A stretch of 64,000 nucleotides of DNA from Amanita rubescens (lineage: Eukaryota > Basidiomycota > Agaricomycetes > Agaricales > Amanitaceae): positions 1 to 64,000 of the forward strand of contig WION01000087.1 in NCBI GenBank assembly GCA_015039365.1, in the 5' to 3' direction. Below the pieces are notes generated by a model. The model had not been told where the DNA came from, did no database searches, and saw only the letters and a program-made list of their open reading frames with translations. Shown here piece after piece: positions 56,011-64,000 of the stretch. How positions within the stretch are numbered: the first letter of the stretch is position 1; each line of letters begins with the position of its first letter. The position numbers and the translations under genes are program-made.

Positions 56011-57745
56011 CTAAATATTATTGCAAACTATACTAGTACGAGTCACATGGTTCACGAAACTCTCAAAAAGGCTTCGGTCTCGGCCGAGAATCCACTCAAA
56101 TACCACTCCTCCTCCCGGAAAAGAAATACCGCATATCAACGAGTTTGAAGAGGGTGTTGGCGCTGCTGCTTCTTCTCCTCGGAGTAACCGTCGTCGCACT
56201 GCGCGTGACCATGTGTTTTGAGAAGCGTATATGGTCAGAGAGCCATCCGGCCGTTTGTCGACTGTCACACCAACAATGTGTGATATCGTCTCGGATATGG
56301 ATTCAGAAGGTGTTTTGCAGCTGATCGTGTTCTGCAGTGGCATATAGGACCGTAGAGTCGGGTTGGAGACACCCACGATGGACTGATCAAGAGTTCAGTT
56401 GTGTGCAGTTAATTTAACCTCTTTATAACGTACATCGGGTAGATGTATGTCCCCAAACGACCATGCGATACCCCATCTCCGCGTTTCACCTTGAACAAAC
56501 TCGGTGATAGCATAGTTTGTCACCTTAACAGGTAATCAACGAGTTATTCACAGTCGGGGGTGGCGTTAGAGGCTCACCGAATTCTCTCGGAGAAGCTTGA
56601 CTAATTCTACGGCAGAGGAGAGTTTACCCAGCATCGACGTGTACCATCTGGCAAAATATGCATGACGATAAAATCCTGGGCGAGCCTCAGTGGAAGGACA
56701 CACCTACACCGCTCTTTATAGTCTAAACTTTCCCTCACTATCCGGCCTACGAAACCCAATTCACCACCGGGAGTGATCATCTCCACTTCCGCACCCGTAC
56801 AAACCTATACACGTTAGCCCCAGTTAAGCGTACCCCCCAACACAACTCACAGCATTCGGCGGTAACTCTTTCGACGCAGCAGAACGCGTCATCTCATCCG
56901 CGCTTTCATAAAACGGTGGATTACACATCGTAAACTCGAATCTACTCCCCCAGTTAAACAAAAAAAAAAGAGAGAACCCAGTCACGAACGATAAGGCGGG
57001 ATACGACTCCATAACCGATAAAATCCGATCTTCAGAGCTGGTTTTTACGAGGTGTATTTTCTCGCTTAGACCGTTCGCGTCTACGTTGCGACTTGCGTAC
57101 GAATAGGACGTTTCGTCGAGTTCTGTCGCGATAAACTTCCATCCAGCATCAACGCGACATCCGAGGAGAGGGTATATAGCCGACGCGCCCGTTCCTCTAG
57201 TACCGCCAATCAGTTTTTTGTTCTTAACAGAGAGAAAGGGGGGACGGGAACGTACATGTCGATACCGAACGTATCACCACCAGGTCGATCAACGTATCTC
57301 TCATGAACTCGCACGACATCTTGTAGCCATAGAATGTAGTTTAGTCTATCAAAACATTGTTAGAGTGAAGGATTTGAGCATGGCGCGGACTTTACCTGTT
57401 GGGAACAGGTGGACAAAGCCGATCGTCTGGCAAGACCAAGCTCAATCCGAAATCGCGATGAAGGAGCGCTTCCGTTAACCGCCTAATTCAAAACCACAAC
57501 ATCTCAGCTGCGACTAAGAAGAAAAGGCAACACGCGTCAACGTACCTTTGAGCATCGCTACTCTTAAAATCAATCGTACACCGTCCAGACGACCCAACGG
57601 TTTTCAAACTTTCCTCAATCTTCGATGAACCCAAATTCGTAGAATGACAAAAAGACGCGTGATCTTACTGGGGTTTGAGTGCCGCATAGGAGTTTGCGAG
57701 AGAGTTGAAATCGAGTGGTTGCGCGTAAGGATTTCGAGGGTGCAT
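56011..57745 (-). CDS. METTL16: METTL16-type U6 snRNA m6A methyltransferase
   Basis: Methylates an adenosine in U6 snRNA. The start at 57745 reads [20 protein letters not shown], matching the conserved MHxRNxY opening of the family. Exons then give [81 protein letters not shown] (SAM-binding), [31 protein letters not shown] with the catalytic [21 protein letters not shown] and a C-terminal TQNTWSR-like piece ([16 protein letters not shown]), ending at 56011. About eight exons with short introns. The unrelated long vertebrate C-terminal region is absent, as in fungal homologues. Confidence 0.9.
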
Positions 57746-57800
57746 GCCAAGGTTGTGACCGTGACGAATGTGTTGGGAAGAGAGGAACAAAGAAAAAAAG

Positions 57801-57900
57801 CGACGCCAGCAGGATTCGAACCTGCGCCCTCAAAGAGGAACAGATAATCGACCGTTCAAACAATTCGAATCTGTCGCCGTAACCACTTGGCTATAGCGCC
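57801..57900 (-). tRNA. tRNA-Ser(CGA) with an 18-nt intron
   Basis: Reading 57900 to 57801: acceptor GGCGCTA pairs with TGGCGTC (two wobble pairs), D arm GCCAAGTGGTTACGGC, anticodon stem ACAGA/TCTGT with loop TTCGAA, intron of 18 nt directly 3' of position 37, a type II variable arm (CCTC/GAGG), T arm GCAGGTTCGAATCCTGC and discriminator G. The long variable arm and CGA anticodon give serine. A T run (CTTTTTTT) follows for Pol III termination, only about 50 bp before the METTL16 ATG. Confidence 0.92.
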
Positions 57901-58075
57901 TTACGACACGGAGGGATCGCTTAGATTACGGGTTCGATTTCACCTACAACACTGACCTCTTTCCAATCCCACCACCTTACTACCCCCTTGGAGCTGAGCG
58001 TCCCCGCCTTCAGACCCCCTGGCACACGTCCGTAAATGGAAACAAATCCAGAGCAAAGCTATGATGTAGAAACAG

Positions 58076-59427
58076 TCATGAATATGGAGGCGGTGGCTCA
58101 TCGGTCAACCCTTGTGCCCAATCTGACGAACGCTCCATTTGCAACTGTGAGATTCGTGCCCTAAGCCGACGTATCTGCCTGTGGATGTCCTCCATCTCCC
58201 GTCCTGATCCCTCTCTTTCTACTACTTCTCTAGACGATGACCTGGCAGGCTCGCTCTGCATCGTTTGCCTTGACGCAAGATTCTGCATTTCTCGTTGCGC
58301 AGTCCGGAGACGCATATCGATCTCCATCTGACGCAATGCCCTGAGTTCGTCTCGGCCTCGGTCCTTCAACGTGTTGCCAGGTGCCTGCGGTAGCTCTCGC
58401 CGAACAGGCACCAAGGGTACGGAGCCGCTGGCCAAGTCATACGAAGTGACGATAGAAGCTTGCCCTGGTACTGAGTGAAGGTTGCTCATCACGTCGTCGC
58501 GGTGGTCCTGGAGTGGTTGTTGATTGAACGAGGCAACGATGGGATCAATGGGCCGTTTCCTTTTTATTCTCGAACGTCGGAAGAGAATCAGCATCGCAAC
58601 GAGCGCCAGGCCCCCAAGAACACAACCGACGATGATCCCCACCTTGGACGATGAATTATGGGCTGTTGCAGATCCTGAGGTGCCAGTGATACTGCTGGTG
58701 GATAAAGGTGCTGAAGTCGCAGTGGTACTGCCGGCGGATGAAGGTGCTGAAGTCGACGAGGTAGTGTTATCGGCCCTAGGTTAATGTTAGAACCGCAGTG
58801 CGGATGGGGCGATCACGGAATAGACGTACGTGTAAATGGCATAGTCAAAGTTGACATACACGTTGATCGGGTAGTCATTCGTCGAGATGACCAGTGTATG
58901 CTTGTCATTCCTAAGATTCTGGGAACTATATGCGGAAACGTTGTACTGATATCCAGGAGCGATCTCACTAGGCTGAGGGCTATAGTAGGTGTGTACGAGG
59001 AGGCCATCGAGGGTGAAATTGCAAGCTGTATTGGACGTAATGCCGCTTGGGACATCATTTGCGTTTTGGAGAATGAAGAATATCCAGATGGCGACACCTG
59101 CAAAGTAGAGCAGTGATGAATAATCGGGCAAACATTGAAAGAAAATTTCTAACCTGTAAACGAGAATGTAATGTTCATGTTGTTTAGGCCTGGATTGTAT
59201 GTTGCAGCTGACCATGTTCCGTCAAAGGCCAGGGACTTGTTCGGATTATACAAACAGCCAGAGCAGTTCACACCATTCCAAGCGCCATTGGGCTGGTAGA
59301 CGGGTACCTGACCGGTTACACCGTCGCCATAAGTGTCATCGATGGTTCTGTTGACGAGAACTGCCTGAGTGATACAGACGAAGAGGAGAAGCGTGAGTAA
59401 GGCGAGGACGGTTCGTCTGATGGGCAT
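58076..59427 (-). CDS. Single-pass membrane protein with Ser/Thr stalk
   Basis: Exon 1 (from 59427) has a signal peptide (MPIRRTVLALLTLLLFVCIT) and an ectodomain starting VNRTIDDTYGDGVTGQVPVY with NCSGC, the opening seen in a large agaricomycete family of hypothetical proteins. Exon 2 (about 59100-58800) continues VAIWIFFILQNANDVPSG and YQYNVSAYSSQN. Exon 3 (from about 58775) has a Ser/Thr-rich stalk (TTSSTSAPSSAGSTT), one membrane helix (GIIVGCVLGGLALVAMLILF), a basic stop-transfer RRSRIKRKR, a helical, probably coiled-coil cytoplasmic part and the end EPPPPYS. A PPxY-like motif at the end could bind WW-domain proteins. Function unknown. A decayed copy lies upstream at 59994-61210. Confidence 0.75.
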
Positions 59428-59993
59428 GTTGTAGTCAAAAGTTCTTCATGTACTATGAGCGCCCGTAGTAGGGGAGCTCCACGATTTTCGCAGCTGCGGC
59501 TCTTGTGCGTCAATGTACGTATACCTAACGTAACTTTTGAAACAAATCCAGAGCAAAAACTTGACCAGGTCGCCGTCAATCAAAATTGAAAATAATATAA
59601 TTGCCAAAGATGAGAACGTAGCCATGACATCCAAACACTGGATCACCCTCCAATGTGCTTTATAAATTTAAGAAGTGCCAGTGTGTGAGCTACTGTGGCG
59701 TATGCCGACACCGAATCAAGGAATTATAGAAATCCTCACGTAACCTGACGACGTGATTTAGTTATTATACTCTTCGACCCAGGTATGGGATTTCCCGAGC
59801 GGTGACCGGTGACGCCTCCGCAATTACTCTGGCATAGAATCGGAGGAGGCTCACAGAGCCAAAAAAAAGATTGGAAAAGCGGGGAAGTGAACGTCAAATA
59901 CATTTCATAATTGACCCAAAATACAAACACGAAAGGTGTTGTACATAGTGGTGCCGCGATATACGTACATTTGGTCAAAACATATCGTGACAA
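59428..59993. other. Gap between the membrane-protein gene and its decayed copy
   Basis: Nothing recognised. Confidence 0.4.
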
Positions 59994-61210
59994 TCAATCA
60001 TATGCAGGTGGCGGCTCACTGGTCCGATTCGACCGTTGTCCCCAATCCGTCGAGCGATCCACTTGCATATTTTCTATCTGATTGCTAAGTTGACGGATCT
60101 GTTTGCGTATGGTATCCAATTCGCGGTCTTCTAACATCACTTGATGACGAGCCAGCCCCCAGGCTGCTGTAGATCGACTGCAGATCGTGCATCTCCAGTT
60201 GTGCGCTCTGGAGACCCTGATGGGCGTCCAGCTGGCGCAAAGGGCGGAGTTCATCTCGGCTCTTCGTGCTGGATGTAAGCTGGGATGGCTGGTATTCTCG
60301 CCGGAAAGGTACAAGCGTTGGGGATTGGCGGGCCAAGTCAGACGAAGGTGAACGGATATGGCTGGATTGATTGAATAATGTTCCAGACTCACGGAGATGT
60401 CATCGCGGACTATGGGTGGTTGCCGTTGTATTGCCAAAGGACGATGAAGTTCCAGATGGTTGGGTACCAGTGACGCCAGCCAGTGATACTGTTGGTGGAC
60501 GAAGATCCTGGCGTTGACGAGGTGGCGTTATCGGGTTCATCGGCCCTGGGTTATTATCAGAACCGCAGATAGGGTGATGACGGAATAAACGTACGTGTAA
60601 ATGGATAGTCAAAATTGAGATACACGGGTCGTCGTTCGTCGAGATGACCATTTCATGCTGGTTGTTGCTTAAACTGGTAACGTTGGGGTAAAATTGCAAT
60701 TGTATAGACGTAATGCTGGTTCCGAGCGCGTTTGCGTTTGCGAGAATGAGAAATATCCAGATGGTGACACCTACTTTAAAGTAGAGCAGTGAATGAGTAT
60801 TTGAATCGGGGATGGCATTGAACGGGTTCGTCGTTAGTATGAGCAAGATATGTGTCACGTTCATAAACGGCAGTATGCTGATCCTTGCATCAGCCTGTGA
60901 ATGAGTTTTCGAGGAATTTAGAACAACTACAGGTATCCACGGCCATAGGACTCTGAAAGCACCGCATCCCGTCCGATCTGCGCAGTCAACCAGAGTGCCG
61001 CCTAGTTAGTACCACGGTGGGGGACCACGCGGGAATCCTGGGTGCTGTGGTTTTTTCCCGTCTAGGATCAGAAACCACGGGCATTGAAAGAAATTTTCTA
61101 ACCTGTAAACGAGGATTTAATGCTTATGTTGTTTAGGCCCGGATTGTATGTGCAGCCGACCATGTTCCGTCAAAGGCCAACTTGGACGAGCTGGTAGACG
61201 GGCCACGTGC
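59994..61210 (-). pseudogene. Decayed tandem copy of the membrane-protein gene, interrupted by a 5S rRNA gene
   Basis: The right end (61080-61210) matches the exon 1/intron junction of the intact gene; 60400-60780 matches exon 2 (VTIWIFLILANANALG, EMVISTNDD); 59994-60340 matches the cytoplasmic tail (RDELRPLRQLD, ending TSEPPPAYD). The signal-peptide exon and the membrane helix are gone, frames are broken, and about 300 bp of foreign sequence including a 5S rRNA gene separates the exon 1 and exon 2 relics. Confidence 0.75.
60935..61052 (+). rRNA. 5S ribosomal RNA
   Basis: About 118 nt starting ATCCACGGCCATAGGACTCT and ending GGTGCTGTGGTT. It keeps the canonical interior (AAGCACCGCATCCCGTCCGA, then GAGTGCCGCCTAGTTAGTAC) with its internal Pol III promoter and is followed by TTTTTT. 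The two ends can pair. It looks full length and undamaged. It lies outside any rDNA repeat, on the strand opposite the surrounding pseudogene. Confidence 0.93.
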
Positions 61211-62175
61211 CATTACATAATGTGAGTGCTGCACCGTGACACCGTCCGCTTACCATCGAACATTTGACAAGTTAACTTACCATCCTGACGTTCTCTACGT
61301 CCCCCAAGATCGAAGGCACAGCGTACCGTGAGCATAACAGTGGCCACCGAACGTTGTCGTGGTATTCCGAACCAGGCTAGTCTAGAATATTCGTCGTGAC
61401 TCGAGGAACCAGAGCATCGCTTGCCTTGATTCACCCTCTTTTTTGCTTCTTTTCGCACAACACGTATTGGTCAACGAAACCGGTCGAGGACAGGGCTCAG
61501 GCGGGAAGCGGTCGTTGTGCTACTGCATGATTCTTATTCGTGCTCTCTCCTTGTCGCTCCGCCGCTTGAGCCCCCCCACCGTAGCTCGCATGTTCTTCTC
61601 CTTTCAGGATCGTGGCAGGTCCTCGAACGAGCGCAGCGTTCGACTTGAAGAGCACGGGTCATCTTCAAGCTACGTCGTCCGAATAGAGTAAAAGCAACTG
61701 CAAATCAGGGAGTACATAGTTCATTGGGCCTCTGGTAAGTAGTACCACTCAGACTCCGAGTCAGTCTTGTTACATTCCATTTCAACTATTAATTACACAG
61801 GTCGCAAATATCTTTGAACGCTAAACTTGCATGGTTACTTGAGTGCGAAGCCCGGCCACTTTCAGGAAAGTAAGTTAGTACTGGCATTTATCAAGTTTCG
61901 GGATATAATAATAGCACAATAAGTATAGAAAATTGTTTTCAAGCTACTTATTCGACAAGGGGCAATCCTCACAACTACTATCCTCGAACGGAAATTTAAG
62001 TAGCCGAAGGTAAAAGAGGCGCAGCCAAAAGCCGCAAATCACCCCGTCTAAAGACAGAATTAGCATTCATTAATCCAAGATAAGGTCAAATTTGATAAGC
62101 TCTTACTGTGATTGTTTCGAGTGGTCTGAGAAGCCAATCAGCTAACCTCCTCAAAAGCCGGGATTGTTTAGCTAC
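61211..62175. other. Gap
   Basis: No supported gene. An open frame at 61443-61691 has no recognisable features. Confidence 0.4.
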
Positions 62176-62421
62176 TTACCAGACACCGTTGACGACGGGA
62201 AGGTTACCCGCAGAGCCGACAGCTGGAAGGTTACCGACAGAGCCAACGGCGGGAAGGTTACCAACAGAGCCGACGACGGGAAGGTTACCGGCATCGCCAA
62301 GACTCCCGGGGACACCGCCAATGTTGCTGGTAAGGCCCCCGTTGCCTACAGAGTTGACAGGAGCGGCGGCGACAAAAATGGCGAAGGCGGCCACGGCAAC
62401 AACAGCGAGTTTGGAGAACAT
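62176..62421 (-). CDS. Small secreted repetitive protein
   Basis: 81 residues. Signal peptide MFSKLAVVAVAAFAIFVAAA, then PVNSVGNGGLTSNIGGVPGS and four 9-residue units (GDAGNLPVV, GSVGNLPAV twice, GSAGNLPVV), ending NGVW. There is no cysteine, so it is not a hydrophobin. A TATA-like CATAAAAGG lies about 130 bp upstream. The repeats are nearly identical at the DNA level (27-bp unit), suggesting recent slippage. Possible structural or surface protein; function unknown. Confidence 0.7.
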   Translation of the reverse strand: MFSKLAVVAVAAFAIFVAAAPVNSVGNGGLTSNIGGVPGSLGDAGNLPVVGSVGNLPAVGSVGNLPAVGSAGNLPVVNGVW

Positions 62422-63760
62422 TTTGGTGGTTCAAGGAGTGAGGTATTGGTAAAGGAGTGGCAGTGGTTTACTTGGGGTGCAAGAGTAAGTGAAGCTGCGA
62501 GACTTCAAACGGTGATGATGTTTGACGAATACCGGGCTCCCTTTTATGGGGCACTGGACAACCGAACAGAGGTGAAATATTACCATGCTAAAACAACGTA
62601 AAGTTATGTCACTGGCTCCACCTTTTATCCGAATTAGCGTGTGCCGCGCAGGCGAACAAAGTTCACTTACTTACTAGCTATCATTCATTAATCTCTGGTG
62701 ACGACATGTTGGTGGGAAGCTTGGGTGACGGAATTCCAATCCGAAATTGGGAAATTGCTGCGTTGACTGAAAAGTATTGCACTTTGGGCTTCCAGCGATC
62801 GAGTCCCGTGTCTTGAAGGGAGGAGCTTTGAGCTCTGGAAGCAGTACGGTTGTGGAGCGCACTAGGACAAGTCTTGGACTGTTCCCACATGCAGTGCCAC
62901 CTTACCTCCTCGACGCTTCTGTCATCAGCCCAACAATTACCCTTTTTTTGAACTACCGCCACTCTTCTGCCTTCTTCGCCTGCGCATCTCCGTGTTAGTT
63001 TAGCGTAACGTTATGATCGAATAGGCCTAGTATATGTCGGCTCCATTCGGCTACTCCTGCACGATTAAAGGAGGCCCAGCATTCGTTGAATTATTGAAGT
63101 TTCCGCCCGACTTCTACTCTTTCTGCTGTACATCAGTGACTAAGCGAATTGAGGTCGTTACCGATGCTACTCCGATCGCTTGCCAACGTTTCCATCACCT
63201 TGCCTACGTGCTACCGGCTGTGCAAACTCGCGCGCCTAGGATACGCTGACAAAGCATGACGTCAAGACAGGCATTCATCTTGCAAAACCTCCAAAAACCC
63301 ACCCAAAAAACCCAAACCATCCTGCCACCCACTTGTGAAGAAAGGCGGTTTTCAACCTCCCTCCAGGCTGACGCAGGGCCAACGCACCGGAATGTTATAC
63401 CTCCGAGATCGTGCGAGAGACCAAAGAGGCGTCGACGGACTTTTTTCGTCGAATGTCCATCTACGACAAAAAATGAAAATGAGAATCAGGTCTAGTTCAA
63501 AAGAGGCAAAACGCACCTCGCTCATATGCCCGCGATCTTCTTCCTCAATACCAGGACTGTCTTCTTCCCCATTGAGAACATGAAACCTGATCGCTCAACA
63601 TCTATCACTCGGCGAAAACGACAAATGGGGCGGATGATGTGTCCTCTCCTCCTCCTGCATCACCTACCCAAGACCAATCTTCTCCTTATCCTTGTATCTC
63701 GGGCCACCTGCAAGGGGTAAAGGGAAGTGTTAACTTTGCAACTGACTTCGAAGAGCGGTG
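62422..63760. other. Region with open frames but no recognised gene
   Basis: Frames at 62681-62962 (minus), 63034-63249 (plus), 63256-63495 (plus) and 63526-63720 (plus) are open from ATG, but none has a recognisable domain or a coherent splice partner. A multi-exon gene could be hidden here. Confidence 0.3.
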
Positions 63761-63967
63761 CTACCCACTAGATATCCGTCTTATAGGAACTTCCCTGATT
63801 GCTTTTGTCAAGGGGTCAACGTACAACTCTTTGAAAGTCCTCTTGGCTTTCTCCTCGCCGTCAAGCCAAACCTGCTCTGTGCTCCCGCCTCTGACAGCTG
63901 ATTTCCGAATTTCCGACGTAACACGTAACAAGTATATCAAGTATATCGTACTTTGTGAATACAACAA
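63761..63967 (-). CDS. Possible C-terminal exon of an unrecognised gene entering from the right
   Basis: The frame ending at 63761 reads VTSEIRKSAVRGGSTEQVWL, then EKAKRTFKELYVDPLTKAIR and ends VPIRRISSG. The composition looks like a real protein end rather than noise, and the gene would start beyond the window. The upstream part of the frame (poly-hydrophobic YLIYLLR) is probably intron. I do not recognise the protein. Confidence 0.3.
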   Translation of the reverse strand: MLYSQSTIYLIYLLRVTSEIRKSAVRGGSTEQVWLDGEEKAKRTFKELYVDPLTKAIREVPIRRISSG

Positions 63968-64000
63968 TATGAGGCACTGTGTTTGTCGCTTGTTAGGGGA

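Noticed and set aside
58524..59116. Plus-strand frames opposite the membrane-protein gene
   Set aside because: Antisense shadows of the stalk and ectodomain exons.
62108..62601. Plus-strand frames of 114 and 145 residues
   Set aside because: They run antisense through the 27-bp repeats of the small secreted protein, whose signal peptide on the minus strand is the better reading.

Overview
The window is nuclear DNA of a basidiomycete fungus, almost certainly a mushroom-forming agaricomycete. Housekeeping genes are broken by many short GT-AG introns (about 45-65 nt). The 5S rRNA reads like a basidiomycete 5S. The gene set includes tectonin-type lectins, a DUF6533-type membrane protein, Kre9/Knh-like and other small secreted proteins, and a family of single-pass membrane proteins with a Ser/Thr stalk. 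Most open frames outside the listed genes are shadows; gene models below were spliced by eye and intron borders are best guesses.

Layout. 1-11.4 kb is a fast-evolving accessory region: two related secreted proteins (plus a decayed third piece), a two-exon small secreted protein, and a triplicated module of about 1.4 kb carrying a 98-99 residue protein whose third copy has a stop codon. 11.4-17.5 kb is conserved: coproporphyrinogen III oxidase, a succinate/fumarate carrier, NC2 beta and Sm F from a shared divergent promoter, and a trypsin-fold protein. 18-27 kb mixes two Pro/Gln-rich secreted proteins (one ending in two C2H2 zinc fingers) with an F-box protein, a dihydroneopterin aldolase and triosephosphate isomerase. 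27-36 kb is sparse and holds an intronless bacterial-type Mg2+ P-type ATPase and a lipase-like gene with an 11-residue repeat tail. 38-40.5 kb is a tandem pair of tectonins. 40.8-45.3 kb has a DUF6533-like gene and GPN2. 46.5-51 kb is a large inverted duplication around a small multi-exon gene, with a third copy beside it. 51.8-64 kb has a Kre9/Knh-like secreted protein, a UBE2W-type E2, a tight same-strand run of Rab escort protein, METTL16 and tRNA-Ser(CGA), a membrane protein with a decayed tandem copy that contains a 5S rRNA gene, and a small repetitive secreted protein.

The genes do not form one pathway. The conserved genes serve heme synthesis, mitochondrial transport, transcription, splicing, folate synthesis, glycolysis, RNA polymerase assembly, ubiquitination, Rab prenylation and U6 snRNA methylation. 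The accessory genes are mainly secreted or defence-type proteins expanding by local duplication. The most notable signals are a TATA plus start-site element shared by four unrelated secreted-protein genes, a 61-bp retroposed insert with target-site duplication, the secreted zinc-finger architecture, the bacterial-type ATPase, and the 5S gene inside a dying gene copy.
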